A stretch of 35,394 bases of DNA from Eubacterium sp. (GTDB lineage: Bacteria; Bacillota; Clostridia; Lachnospirales; Lachnospiraceae). Positions within the stretch are counted from its first letter, which is position 1. Each line of letters begins with the position of its first letter. The notes beneath the pieces were generated by a model. The model had not been told where the DNA came from. It worked only from the letters and a program-made list of their open reading frames with translations, and ran no database searches. The translations under genes were made by a program, and so were the position numbers. Shown here in pieces: positions 8,312 through 16,988 of this stretch. The DNA lies in the NCBI GenBank assembly GCA_024681515.1, contig JAILAR010000188.1:1-35394 (forward strand). Reading direction: 5' to 3'.

Positions 8312-9616
8312 TTAGTTTGCCGTATCGATCCAGAAAAGCTCTGCATCACTGTCAGCATCCTTGTACTGCTCGATATTTGCGCAGTTGTCCTTGCTTCCCC
8401 AGGAGATGTTCAGGCACTTGCCGCTCTTACGGTTCACGATCTTGTACGTGTTGTTGCGGGAAGCCTTGAACTCCCACTCCTGGCTCTGGCTGCCGTAATA
8501 ATCCCACTGATGTACATTTGCGCCATCCCATGTAGCATCGTCCTGTACCGTCAGAACCTTGCCGGTGGACACGTTCTTGATGATATAGTATCCGCTGGAC
8601 TGGCGCTCGATCTTCCATCTCTGGTTGTTGCCGCCCTTGTAGGTATACTGAATGATATTAGTTCCGTTGTCACGACGATTGCCGTTTACATCCACTGCAA
8701 GGCCGCTGTTCATGTTGATGATCTTGTAGGTCTTGCTGCTGTCGAACTGACCGCCGGAAGACTGGGAAGACTGATTATTGTTGTTATTATTGTTATTCCA
8801 GGTGTTGTTATTATTGTTATTGTTGTTGCTGCTCCAGCTGCTGGTATTGTTGTTCGATGTGTTGCTGCTGCCCGAAGTTGCAGACGGAGAATCATAGGAT
8901 GCCCAGTCATAATATGCCGTAAGACTGGTTCTTCCGTTGAATGCTCTTAACCAGTCATCCACACCCTTGCCGTTCCATGCGTTCATCATGATCTTGCCGG
9001 GCGTTTTCGGGATGTCACGGGTTGCGGTATACACTGCCTTGCCGTCCACATACCAGGTGATGGCTCCCTGAGACCAGTTAAAGCCATAGGTGTGGAAGGA
9101 CTGCGATGCATCAAATCCCAGATTGTACAGATACTCATGATTTGCTACGCCGTTGGTGTAGTAATTGAACTGTACCTTTGTTGTGTCATAGCCCAGGAAC
9201 TCGATATCGATCTCATCCCACTGAGTTCCGTCAGACGGACCTGTGTAGGTAAAGAACGAAGATACAACGCCCGGATTCTTGATGGGCTTCATGCTGACCT
9301 GATACAGGCCATAGCCGAAATACTCTTTTGTACGGTATTCACCTGCGGTGTAACCGCTCCAGTCTCTATCGATGGTGATCGCCATCTGGCCGTTGTTAAA
9401 CTTTACATTATCCGGCTTCCATGTGCAGTCGAACATGTCCCCATTGGACCAGTTGGACTTCTCAAATTTACCGGAATCGTGATAATCAAAATCCATTCCG
9501 TAATGTGTTCCGTTCCATGCAGAAGCTGCTTCAGCTTCCGGAGCCTTTCCGACCTGAAGGCTTCCGATTGTCAAAAGTGCGCCCAGAGCAAGTGCGAAAA
9601 ACCCTTTCCTTTTCAT
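8312..9616 (-). CDS. Secreted GH16 endo-beta-1,3-1,4-glucanase (lichenase) with ricin-type lectin domain
   Basis: The product should be exported and cleave mixed-linkage beta-glucans of cereals or lichenan. It has a signal peptide ending in APEAEA/A, then a GH16 beta-jelly-roll domain (about residues 32-250). The catalytic motif is DEIDIEFLG, with nucleophile E135, D137 and acid/base E139. A low-complexity linker of Asn and Ser (about 252-292) leads to a C-terminal beta-trefoil of ricin/CBM13 type (about 295-434) with QRWKIE and QEWEF repeats. ATG 9616 is chosen over an in-frame TTG at 9634 because AAAGGAG precedes it. The gene has its own upstream region and terminator, so it is likely monocistronic. 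A palindrome (9762-9777) in its upstream region may be the operator. Confidence 0.93.
   Translation of the reverse strand: MKRKGFFALALGALLTIGSLQVGKAPEAEAASAWNGTHYGMDFDYHDSGKFEKSNWSNGDMFDCTWKPDNVKFNNGQMAITIDRDWSGYTAGEYRTKEYFGYGLYQVSMKPIKNPGVVSSFFTYTGPSDGTQWDEIDIEFLGYDTTKVQFNYYTNGVANHEYLYNLGFDASQSFHTYGFNWSQGAITWYVDGKAVYTATRDIPKTPGKIMMNAWNGKGVDDWLRAFNGRTSLTAYYDWASYDSPSATSGSSNTSNNNTSSWSSNNNNNNNNTWNNNNNNNNQSSQSSGGQFDSSKTYKIINMNSGLAVDVNGNRRDNGTNIIQYTYKGGNNQRWKIERQSSGYYIIKNVSTGKVLTVQDDATWDGANVHQWDYYGSQSQEWEFKASRNNTYKIVNRKSGKCLNISWGSKDNCANIEQYKDADSDAELFWIDTAN
8770..8870 (-). repeat. AAT/AAC microsatellite encoding the Asn-rich linker
   Basis: Runs of AAC and AAT codons encode two blocks of eight Asn joined by TW, within a Ser/Asn linker between the GH16 and lectin domains. 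Such trinucleotide runs are prone to in-frame length change. Confidence 0.75.
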
Positions 9617-9761
9617 TATCCTTCTCCTTTGCAATATTTCCGTACATATCCTCGTTTCACCGCATTTTTTCTTCCGTTTTTTCCGGTTTCACCGAGGATT
9701 CCCCAAATGTTACGTGATATCTGTACCGGTTCAGATGTCCTTCATGTGCTCACTATAATAC

Positions 9762-9777
9762 GAATCCATACGGATTC
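9762..9777. promoter_or_regulatory. Palindromic operator candidate upstream of the lichenase
   Basis: A perfect inverted repeat, GAATCC-GTAT-GGATTC on the minus strand, sits about 145 bp before the start codon. It is immediately followed by TATTATAGT, a plausible -10, in an AT-rich stretch. The 6-4-6 spacing suits a dimeric repressor or activator. No matching regulator gene is adjacent. Confidence 0.45.
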
Positions 9778-9882
9778 TATATAGTTTTCATTGTGTATTT
9801 TATGTTTTAATTACATAATGATAAAATATTTAGAAAAATGGCAATTTTACCAATTCTTTTATTGCAACCTGCACGAAAGGCC

Positions 9883-9922
9883 AAAAAAAAGATGTGCAGA
9901 TTGTTGATCCGCACATCTTTTT
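9883..9922 (-). terminator. Terminator of the sodium symporter gene
   Basis: On the minus strand AAAGATGTGC pairs with GCACATCTTT around a 13-nt loop and eight T follow. It lies about 60 bp beyond the symporter stop. With the operator at 9762-9777 and the 12-bp repeat at 9940-9999 it accounts for most recognisable structure in the 367-bp gap 9617-9983. Confidence 0.9.
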
Positions 9923-9939
9923 CTGATTTCTGTTTATAT

Positions 9940-9999
9940 TTTCCGATTAGCTTTCCAATTAGCTTTCCAATTAGATTTCCAGGTTACTTTCCAAGGTTC
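9940..9999 (-). repeat. Five 12-bp tandem repeats spanning the symporter stop codon
   Basis: Five consecutive 12-bp units (plus-strand consensus TTTCCAATTAGC) run through the last codons, the stop and about 44 bp beyond. The two central copies are nearly identical and the outer ones diverged. In the symporter's reading frame the downstream copies read NLIGKLIGKLIGK after the TAA. Confidence 0.8.
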
Positions 10000-11528
10000 T
10001 CCGTCTCAGGAACCACAACCGTCTTGTCATAGCAGGTAAACATCTGGTCTACCTTTGTCCTGTCCACCTTCGGTGTAAGAGCACTTACGATGGGAACGAT
10101 GATCAGACCTGCAACCATGGTAACGGCACCCGCATTGATGGGGGATTTGATCACCGGCACGAACATGTTGAAGATGGTGAAGCCGACACCCAGAATGTAG
10201 CTGGCCCATACGGCTGCTTTGGAAATATTCTTTGAGTAGAGGCCGTACAGGAACGGTGCCAGGAAGGCTCCGGCCAACGCACCCCAGGAATAACCCATCA
10301 GCTGCGCGATGAAGGTCGGCGGGTTAAAGGCAAGGATAACCGAGATCACGATGAATGCAACAACGAAGAGCTGCATCAGACGAAGCTGTGTCTTGTCCTT
10401 CATGGGTTTCTTCTTCAGAGGCTTGATCAGGTCCAGCGTCAGCGTGGAACTGGATGTAAGAACCAGAGAAGAAAGTGTGGACATGGATGCCGAGAATACC
10501 AGCACCACCACGATACCGATCAGGATGTCCGGAAGGGTCGACAGCATGGCCGGCACGATGGAATCGTATGCAACCTTGCCGGTTTCTGCATCCACGATAC
10601 CGGGAGCATCTCCGAAGAGACGTCCGAAACCGCCCAGGAAATAGCATCCGCCTGCAATGATGATCGCAAAAAATGTAGATACGATGGTTCCTGTCTTAAC
10701 AGCCTTCTCATCCTTGATGGCGTAGAATTTGTGGACCATCTGCGGAAGTCCCCAGGTACCCAGAGACGTCAGAACGATAACACCAAACAGAGCCAACGGA
10801 TCCGGTCCGAAGAAGGAAGCGAAAAGTCCCTGACTTCCCTGCAGCGCTTCGGTCGTAACGGAATTATCTGTCGGAATCTGAGACAGGCTCTGAAGTGCCG
10901 CGGTGAAACCGCCCTTTCCTGCCAGAACCGCGCCAATCACAAGACAGATACCGATCAACATGATGATACCCTGAATGAAGTCATTCAGAGCCGTTGCCAT
11001 ATAACCGCCGATCACGACGTATGCACCGGTAAGCGCTGCCATGATGATAACGCAGATCCGGTAATCGATATCAAAGGCCATCCCAAAGAGACGGGACAGA
11101 CCGTTGTATACACCTGCGGTATAGGGAACCAGGAATACAAATGCGATAATGGATCCTGCGATACGCAGTGCCTTGGAATCAAACCGCTTTCCGAAGTATT
11201 CCGGCATCGTCTTCGCATCCAGCTGCTGAGACATCAGTCTGGTACGGCGTCCCAGGATCAGCCATGCCAGAAGACTTCCGATGAAAGCATTTCCCAGTCC
11301 GATCCAGGTCGATGCCACACCGAACTTCCATCCGAACTGTCCTGCATATCCGATAAATACTACGGATGAGAAATAAGATGTACCAAATGCGAAAGCCGAG
11401 ATCCACGGCCCTACCGTACGTCCGCCCAGGACGTAATCATTGACATTCTTTGCCTTATTGCGGGAATAGATTCCAACTCCCAGCATCATGGCAAGGAAAA
11501 CGACGAGAAGAATGATTTTGACAGCCAT
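9984..11528 (-). CDS. Sodium:solute symporter (SSS family, PutP-like)
   Basis: This 514-residue polytopic membrane protein has the length and about 13 membrane segments of the SSS family. Family signatures include an N-terminal NDYVLGGRTVGPW loop, ASTWIGLGNAFIGSLLAW, a YVVIGGYMATALNDFIQG segment matching the conserved G-G-x-x-A-x-x-x-x-D-x-x-Q pattern, and FSASMSTLSSLVLTSSSTLTLD with the Ser/Thr residues that bind Na+ in characterised members. Sequence similarity to PutP suggests proline or another small solute, but the substrate cannot be fixed from sequence. ATG 11528 is preceded by GAAGGAG. It is a single-gene unit with a near-perfect promoter at 11620-11648 and a terminator at 9883-9922. 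The stop codon falls within a tandem repeat. Confidence 0.9.
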   Translation of the reverse strand: MAVKIILLVVFLAMMLGVGIYSRNKAKNVNDYVLGGRTVGPWISAFAFGTSYFSSVVFIGYAGQFGWKFGVASTWIGLGNAFIGSLLAWLILGRRTRLMSQQLDAKTMPEYFGKRFDSKALRIAGSIIAFVFLVPYTAGVYNGLSRLFGMAFDIDYRICVIIMAALTGAYVVIGGYMATALNDFIQGIIMLIGICLVIGAVLAGKGGFTAALQSLSQIPTDNSVTTEALQGSQGLFASFFGPDPLALFGVIVLTSLGTWGLPQMVHKFYAIKDEKAVKTGTIVSTFFAIIIAGGCYFLGGFGRLFGDAPGIVDAETGKVAYDSIVPAMLSTLPDILIGIVVVLVFSASMSTLSSLVLTSSSTLTLDLIKPLKKKPMKDKTQLRLMQLFVVAFIVISVILAFNPPTFIAQLMGYSWGALAGAFLAPFLYGLYSKNISKAAVWASYILGVGFTIFNMFVPVIKSPINAGAVTMVAGLIIVPIVSALTPKVDRTKVDQMFTCYDKTVVVPETENLGK

Positions 11529-11619
11529 TGTTACTGCTCCTTCATGAGAATCTGCGTCATAAGCATCTTCCGGTTTGTTTATCCGTTCACCGTTTTAACG
11601 CTTTAACGCCATGAAGTGA

Positions 11620-11648
11620 ATTATACACAGTTTAGGATGGTATGTCAA
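11620..11648 (-). promoter_or_regulatory. Consensus sigma-A promoter of the symporter gene
   Basis: On the minus strand TTGACA and TATAAT are separated by exactly 17 bp, a full consensus match. Downstream, the leader contains a direct repeat, GCGTTAAA-GCGTTAAAACG, that could be an operator. The start codon is about 90 bp downstream of the -10. Confidence 0.92.
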
Positions 11649-11722
11649 CCCGGATCTTATGCTTCGATCCGGGTTTGTTTTATACTTCGGTCCGAGTTTA
11701 GCACGGTTTTCGGTCCCGTGCT
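11647..11722 (-). terminator. Two hairpins after the FIST-GGDEF gene
   Basis: The first hairpin downstream of the stop pairs AGCACGG with CCGTGCT (11700-11722). The second pairs AACCCGGATC with GATCCGGGTT (11647-11675) and ends at the -35 of the symporter promoter. The second has its T-rich tail on the plus strand, so termination on the minus strand is inferred from position. The 19-bp stretches TATGCTTCGATCCGGGTTT and TATACTTCGGTCCGAGTTT between them are diverged direct repeats. Confidence 0.5.
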
Positions 11723-11731
11723 CGAGACGGG

Positions 11732-13519
11732 TTATGGCTCCGCCACAACCACCCGGTTCTTACCCGCATGCTTTGCCTCATAAAGCGCATCATCCACACG
11801 CATGCATGCAAGATCGGCATCCTCTCCCGCCACCATTTCCGTGACACCGAGACTCATGGTGCGGTGACCTGCAAGTGGGAAGCCGATGGCACTGAAATTC
11901 ACACGGAACAGCTCCGCGATCCGCAGTGCCCCTTCCAGATTTGTTTCCGGCAGGAGAACCATAAACTCCTCTCCGCCCCACCTTCCGACGGATGCATCCG
12001 GAACGTGTTCTTCCACAATCTTCCGCAGCATATCCGCCAGTCCGATCAGGACGTTATCCCCTTCCTTATGCCCGTAATTATCATTTACGGACTTGAAATC
12101 ATCGATATCCATCATGATCAGAGAAATCCCCATCCGGTTCTTTCCGTGGACGGACCGATACTCTCCCGCCCGGGCACATTCCGTGATCCGGTTCTGGATC
12201 TCGGAGCGGTTGTACAGACCCGTAAGGCCGTCGGAAATGGCAAGGATCTCCAGCCGGCTGTTTGCTTCCTCCAGCTCCTCTGTGGCTGCCTGGATAAAGG
12301 TCGCCAGACGGTTGATCATGGAAACCTTTCCCGAGAATTGCTCTACATCCACATCCACCTGCGGGATCGTCTTCCCCTCGGTATCTCCTTCTCTCTGCGC
12401 CGCCACAACAAGCGTCACATTATGCTGGTTGACGTGGTTTCCGTTCCGCAGAAATTCTCCGGAGGTATAGAATCCTGAGGTCGGTGCGATGGACTGGAAC
12501 GGCTGTGTTTCATTCCCGATCTCATCATCGCCCCAGAACGTTCTGCGTCCCGCACAGGAGAACACCGTGAAGGTATCCGGTATGAAATCCTGAAAATGCA
12601 CTGCTGCCTGATAAGTACTCTCCAGGATCGTCCAGGGATCCCCGTATGCGATTCTGGCATAAATATTCTCTGCGATATCCGCGGTCATCTCCAGCGATCC
12701 ATCCTCCCTGCTTCCGATGGGCGCACGAAGGATATCCATTCCGTTCAGTTCATAGAGGAACGGGAATTCCAGCGTATTGGAGAAGAAGTTCTCGTCGTTT
12801 TTGATATTCAGATATCGATTATAGGTCTCATATGCGGGTTTTCCGTCCAGTTCATACAGGATCGGTCCGCGTGCCTTCGTTACGGAGAGATGCCGTCCCA
12901 GCGGTTTCCAGCCGGTCACATGCAGGGCCTGCACATGATAGTCCTCACCACCCGTCAGCAGGAACACAACCGCGTGATCCGAGACGTCCCCGTCGGAAGA
13001 AAATACCACCGCCGCATTGTCATTGATATCTCTGGAAAATGCACCGCCTCCGCAGAATACGACCTCCTTCGGAAGCATTTCCAGATACTCGCAGTAATTC
13101 GTCATGGACATGCCCCGCATGGTCGTAAATGTCATAACCGATTTCACCCACGGATTCGAGCGGACATGCTGATTCAGACTTTCCACCACGCTTTTGGCGC
13201 GCTCCTCATCCAGAGGATACTGAAGCATTTTAATTTGCGTAGACGGGTACTCATAGACCGTGCAGATGATGCTGATGGGTCTTTTGCTTTTATCTCCCAT
13301 CAGGATATTTCCGTTGGAGGAGCATCCCATGTACAGCGCCGAAGGCATCTCCTTCTCGATCATCCCGCAGATACTGCGGATCATATTCTTGTTCAGGGTC
13401 TCCGTGAAGATCTGAAACAGGACATTCGATACCACGGAGGAATTACACCACTGGCGGATTCTTTTCAGCATACTGATCAGTTTCTCTTCACTCTCATAAT
13501 TAAACTGGAATTGCTTCAT
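11732..13519 (-). CDS. FIST-domain diguanylate cyclase (FIST_N, FIST_C, GGEEF)
   Basis: The 595-residue cytoplasmic protein should make cyclic di-GMP from two GTP under control of a ligand-sensing FIST module. Domains in order are FIST_N (about residues 25-235), FIST_C (about 240-400, with FSCAGRRTFWGD and GFYTSGEF), a short helical linker (ATFIQAATEELEEANSRLE) and a GGDEF domain (about 430-595). The active-site signature RWGGEEF is intact (GGEEF 515-519), as are DIDDFKSVNDNYGH and DDALYEAKHAGKNRV. No RxxD inhibitory site is present five residues before GGEEF, so product inhibition may be absent. ATG 13519 is favoured over an earlier start by the GGAGGG 6 bp upstream. FIST domains are thought to bind small ligands such as amino acids. 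It is the only intact GGDEF protein in the window. Confidence 0.92.
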   Translation of the reverse strand: MKQFQFNYESEEKLISMLKRIRQWCNSSVVSNVLFQIFTETLNKNMIRSICGMIEKEMPSALYMGCSSNGNILMGDKSKRPISIICTVYEYPSTQIKMLQYPLDEERAKSVVESLNQHVRSNPWVKSVMTFTTMRGMSMTNYCEYLEMLPKEVVFCGGGAFSRDINDNAAVVFSSDGDVSDHAVVFLLTGGEDYHVQALHVTGWKPLGRHLSVTKARGPILYELDGKPAYETYNRYLNIKNDENFFSNTLEFPFLYELNGMDILRAPIGSREDGSLEMTADIAENIYARIAYGDPWTILESTYQAAVHFQDFIPDTFTVFSCAGRRTFWGDDEIGNETQPFQSIAPTSGFYTSGEFLRNGNHVNQHNVTLVVAAQREGDTEGKTIPQVDVDVEQFSGKVSMINRLATFIQAATEELEEANSRLEILAISDGLTGLYNRSEIQNRITECARAGEYRSVHGKNRMGISLIMMDIDDFKSVNDNYGHKEGDNVLIGLADMLRKIVEEHVPDASVGRWGGEEFMVLLPETNLEGALRIAELFRVNFSAIGFPLAGHRTMSLGVTEMVAGEDADLACMRVDDALYEAKHAGKNRVVVAEP

Positions 13520-13619
13520 ACTCACCCTCCGATTATTTTCGATTACAAACAAATGCGCTCCATGCGCTATCACATTACAGACAAATTCCGATCATTCTTT
13601 TACGTGTTTGAGGCCGTGC

Positions 13620-14243
13620 TCACATCCCCAGAATTTTCTTCATCAGTTCCGACTGTGGGCGCCCAGGATCTTTATTGAACATGTAGATCAGATCACTGTC
13701 TCCGCTCCTGTCTGCAAATGCCGGAAACAGAAAACCGAATTCCGGTTCACCCATCTCATATTCTCCGACCAGCGGTGAGACAGCGCACACCAGAAAATCG
13801 TAAACCTCTTCCGATCCCTCCAGCCATTCATTATCCGATGCCTTGACCGGAACGTCATAGGACCCACTGAATATAAAGATCCCATACTCCCGATCCGTCC
13901 GATAGTTTTCCCCCATCACCTCATACACAACGCTGAGCAGTCCATCATCCTGCAGACGTTTCCGGTTCAGTTCGAAAAGGACCGGCCGGAAGCTGTTCCT
14001 GAGAGCCTCCCCCTCCGGGAAACTGTACTCCATGAGCTGCTCATTTGTTGCCGAAAATGGAATTGCTTTGGCCAGCGCCAGATTCTTCTTCGTGTCCGCA
14101 GCTCCGAGATTCCTGAAAAAGGTATTGAAGGATCCGTCTTCGTACCCCTCCGCATCCATATACGCTCCGGCAACTCTGGAGAAACAATTTCGCGCAGGCG
14201 TCATCCTCCGCGTCAGCTCGAGCATATCTTCCCTGTTTATCAT
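13620..14243 (-). CDS. DUF4317 family protein, short form
   Basis: The N-terminus (MINREDMLELTRRMTP, then NCFSRVAGAYMDAEG) and the SYDVPVKASDNEWLEGSEEVYDFLVCAVSPL segment match my memory of DUF4317 proteins, which are common in Clostridia and of unknown function. Remembered members are around 370 residues, so this 207-residue form may be a shortened version. No signal peptide or membrane segment is seen. The start is ATG 14243 with AGAGGT upstream and a leader hairpin motif just before that. It lies 100 bp upstream of the FIST-GGDEF gene in the same direction. Confidence 0.65.
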   Translation of the reverse strand: MINREDMLELTRRMTPARNCFSRVAGAYMDAEGYEDGSFNTFFRNLGAADTKKNLALAKAIPFSATNEQLMEYSFPEGEALRNSFRPVLFELNRKRLQDDGLLSVVYEVMGENYRTDREYGIFIFSGSYDVPVKASDNEWLEGSEEVYDFLVCAVSPLVGEYEMGEPEFGFLFPAFADRSGDSDLIYMFNKDPGRPQSELMKKILGM

Positions 14244-14262
14244 TATGTAAACCTCTGTTTTG

Positions 14263-14289
14263 TTCCATACTTCGCGCTTACGCGCTCCG
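14263..14289 (-). repeat. Leader hairpin motif, copy 2
   Basis: The sense strand contains GAGCGCGTAAGCGCGAAGT followed by ATGGAA. GCGC arms close a GTAA tetraloop. Its edge is 19 bp before the DUF4317 start codon. Confidence 0.75.
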
Positions 14290-14360
14290 TGAATTTATGT
14301 CCGTATTCTTATATTTTATCACACTCTGCATCGATTCAAAAGTATCTAAAAAAAAACCCT

Positions 14361-14404
14361 AAAAAAACCTCTGACGATCGATCAGATCGCCAGAGGTTTT
14401 TTTT
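14361..14404 (-). terminator. Terminator of the repeat/DUF6273 gene pair
   Basis: The outer stem pairs AACCTCTG with CAGAGGTT, and the inner stem pairs CGATC with GATCG. Long A and T tracts flank it on both sides. It lies 55 bp beyond the stop at 14459. Confidence 0.92.
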
Positions 14405-14458
14405 GAAAACAAGATTTTATTCTGACCGAAATTTCGTATTCCCGGTCATTTCAGGAGA

Positions 14459-15580
14459 TCACGGCTTGATCCACATAGCCGGACGAACCGCACAGTCTGT
14501 GTTATATACATAGAAATTGCCGTAATAGATATCTCCCGTGTTGGCACAATACTGCGCACGGCGTGCCTCAGAGCCCGGAGAGCGGAGCCACCACCAGCAG
14601 CAGCCGGTGAACTGCTTCATATCTGCGCCGTAATAACTGGACTCGAAATTATAGGTCATGATATTGTGCGCCTTGGCGTAAGCCGTTGCCTTGCAGGCAC
14701 GATTTCCGTTGATCGTATAGCCCTGCTCGGTCACCTTATCCTCACCGAAATACTTTGAAGCTTCGGCATAGCTCAGCAGGAACACCTTATCGGTGGTATT
14801 ATTTCCGCCCGGTGTGCCGGTCCATGGATTGTCTTCATTCGTCAGTGTTGTGGACAGGATCTTTCCCTGCTCTGCCGACGTGAACGCTGATTTATAGAAA
14901 GTATCGTTCAGCCAGGTTCTGATCTGACTGGTCTCCCAGGTAACGGCCTTGTAATCCTTACTGTACGCTACCTGATCCAGTCCATAGCGGCTGATCACCA
15001 GCATACTTCCGTCGGCCTTCTCATCCAGAACGATCCACTCGATGGCTTCTTTTCCGTTTGAGGTACTGTTATCCTGTTCGTACTTTCCGAAGGTGATGAT
15101 ATTTCCGATATTTCCGGATGCGGTCATCACACCGCTCTTATCAAATACATATTTCTTTCCGCCGATGGTTACCGTTCCCGTCACCATGGCTCCGCTTGCA
15201 TCAAAGTAGTACCACTTCCCTGCCTGCTGCTTCCAGCCTGTAAGCATAACTCCGGTGGACTTGAAGAAATACCACTTGCCGCCGATCTGCTTCCAGCCGG
15301 TCTGCATGGCGCCGGTGTTCGGCCCGAAATAGTACCATGCCTTTCCGATCTGTTTCCACCCGGTCACCATATATCCGTTGGATTTAAAATAATACCATTT
15401 TCCGCCGTCTTCCAGCCATGTCTTCTTCGCATAAGTGCCATCGGAATATGCGTACCAGTATCCTGTTGCATTTTTCTTCCATGTTCCCGTAGCCGCCTCT
15501 GCAGTCCCAAACGACTGGGGAAGAACGATCAGCGGGATCAGAAGTGCAACGATTGCTTTCTTAAGCTTCGTTTTTATCAT
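14459..15580 (-). CDS. Secreted choline-binding-type repeat protein with DUF6273-like domain (A)
   Basis: The signal peptide ends near FGTAEA/A. A GYWYAYSDGTYAKKTW lead-in is followed by about five wall-binding repeats (pattern GKWYYFxxxGxMxTGWKQI, about residues 58-158), which in choline- or glucan-binding proteins attach to cell-wall polymers. The C-terminal half (about 165-373) is a DUF6273-like module. It starts IITFGKYEQDNSTSNGKEAI, continues through TSQIRTWLNDTFY and DKVFLLSYAEASKYF, and ends in CWWWLRSPG and VRPAMWIKP. The exact substrate is unknown; attachment to the organism's own envelope is inferred. It follows paralogue B by 50 bp on the same strand, so the two are probably co-transcribed, with a shared strong terminator. 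AAGGAG lies 12 bp before the ATG. Confidence 0.85.
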   Translation of the reverse strand: MIKTKLKKAIVALLIPLIVLPQSFGTAEAATGTWKKNATGYWYAYSDGTYAKKTWLEDGGKWYYFKSNGYMVTGWKQIGKAWYYFGPNTGAMQTGWKQIGGKWYFFKSTGVMLTGWKQQAGKWYYFDASGAMVTGTVTIGGKKYVFDKSGVMTASGNIGNIITFGKYEQDNSTSNGKEAIEWIVLDEKADGSMLVISRYGLDQVAYSKDYKAVTWETSQIRTWLNDTFYKSAFTSAEQGKILSTTLTNEDNPWTGTPGGNNTTDKVFLLSYAEASKYFGEDKVTEQGYTINGNRACKATAYAKAHNIMTYNFESSYYGADMKQFTGCCWWWLRSPGSEARRAQYCANTGDIYYGNFYVYNTDCAVRPAMWIKP

Positions 15581-15630
15581 CTTCCCAGATTCTCCTTTCT
15601 CGGATATGTTATTTTTCCTGTCTGCATCGA

Positions 15631-16833
15631 TTACGGATTCACAACGATCGCAGGACGGACAATACCGGTCATATAATCGATACCGTCATAGTCGTAACTT
15701 ACATATCCATTGCGGTAAACATATGCAGCGTAATTGGAATACTGTCCCGGAGAACGCAGCCAGTACCAGCAGTTCTGTGACCACCACTGATCGCTGTACT
15801 TCTCCTCGCCTCCATGAGCGATTGCATAAGCAGTCAGCTTGCATGCACGGGCGCTGCTGTCTCCGCCGGCATATCTTCCGTCCAGATCCACGAAATACTT
15901 TTTGGCTTCCGTATCGCTGAGCAGGAACACCTTATCCTTTGTATTGCTTCCGCCTCTGGTTCCCCAGAAGAAGTTGTCGTCATTTACCACAGTCGTGGTT
16001 TTGATCTTGGTCTTCTGCGCCGACGTGAACGCCGTATTGTAGAACGTGCTGTTGAGCCAGGAACGGATCGTCGACTTATCCCAGGTCATGGGACCAAGCT
16101 TTGAATTGTACGGCATGGCATCCAGACCAAACCGGCTTACCAGGAAGAGACTGCCGTCCGAGAACTTATCCAGAACGATCCACTCGATGGCTTCCGCGCC
16201 GTCGGAGGTGATATTGTCCTGTTCGTAACTTCCGAAGGATACCACATCCCCGACCTTTGCCCCGGAGAGATCCGTACTTCCGGATTCCAGAACACCGTTA
16301 CTGTCGAAGGTATAAGTCTTTCCGGCGATCACCACCGTACCGGTCGCCATGGCACCGTCCGTTCCGAGATAATACTGCTTCGCGCCGATCTGCTTCCATC
16401 CGGTCTGCATTACCCCATTCGTATCAAACAGATACCAGCTTTGTCCGATCTTTTTCCAACCGGTCACCATGGCACCGTTGGTTCCGAAGTAATACCACTT
16501 TGAACCGATCTGCTTCCACTTTGTCTGCATAACACCTTTAGCGTTAAAGAAATAATACTTTCCGTCGATTGCTTTCCAGCTTGTGGTGATGTAGCCCCAG
16601 GAGTTCATGTAATACCACTTTTTACCGTCCTGCACCCACTCATTTTTCGGAACTCTTCCGTCTGAATAAACGAAATAGATCCCTTTCTCATTCTCTCCCC
16701 ATGTACCGTCTGCCGCCTCCGCCTTCAGTGCGGATACGGAGGGAACGATCAGAATCGCCGTAAGCGTAGCCGCAAGCCATGTTTTCCAGCGTTTTCTGCT
16801 TTTCCGATCTTGCATGTGATCTGTTTTTTTCAT
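15631..16833 (-). CDS. Secreted choline-binding-type repeat protein with DUF6273-like domain (B)
   Basis: This 400-residue paralogue of A has a signal peptide with an extended basic n-region (cleavage near ALKAEA/A). The lead-in FVYSDGRVPKNEW is followed by about six aromatic wall-binding repeats (about residues 68-190). The DUF6273-like domain (about 195-400) has VVSFGSYEQDN, STIRSWLNSTFY, DKVFLLSDTEAKKYF, CWYWLRSPG and a terminal VRPAIVVNP. The segment between WLRSPG and VRPA is rich in Tyr, Asn, Asp and Ser and differs strongly from A and C. GGAGG lies about 14 bp upstream of the ATG, so initiation may be modest; a second in-frame Met is six codons in. It is first in a two-gene unit driven by the promoter at 16925-16953. 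Confidence 0.85.
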   Translation of the reverse strand: MKKTDHMQDRKSRKRWKTWLAATLTAILIVPSVSALKAEAADGTWGENEKGIYFVYSDGRVPKNEWVQDGKKWYYMNSWGYITTSWKAIDGKYYFFNAKGVMQTKWKQIGSKWYYFGTNGAMVTGWKKIGQSWYLFDTNGVMQTGWKQIGAKQYYLGTDGAMATGTVVIAGKTYTFDSNGVLESGSTDLSGAKVGDVVSFGSYEQDNITSDGAEAIEWIVLDKFSDGSLFLVSRFGLDAMPYNSKLGPMTWDKSTIRSWLNSTFYNTAFTSAQKTKIKTTTVVNDDNFFWGTRGGSNTKDKVFLLSDTEAKKYFVDLDGRYAGGDSSARACKLTAYAIAHGGEEKYSDQWWSQNCWYWLRSPGQYSNYAAYVYRNGYVSYDYDGIDYMTGIVRPAIVVNP

Positions 16834-16924
16834 GCGTCTCAGTTACCTCCTTTATTATTTCGTTATTATTTTTCGTCTTTTCCGGTCTTAATCCCGATGT
16901 ATTTTCAACATGATCTTAAAGAAT

Positions 16925-16953
16925 AGTATACCACAGATTCAGCCTGATGTCAG
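16925..16953 (-). promoter_or_regulatory. Promoter of the repeat/DUF6273 gene pair
   Basis: On the minus strand a -35 of CTGACA and a -10 of TATACT are separated by 17 bp. It sits in the 155-bp gap between the response regulator and gene B, about 90 bp before gene B's start. Confidence 0.75.
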
Positions 16954-16988
16954 TTAAAATTACAGACGATCCAGGAACAACCCGGAGC

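Noticed and set aside
14459-16833. A diversity-generating retroelement
   Set aside because: No reverse transcriptase, accessory gene or template repeat is present in the window; only the target-like composition was seen.
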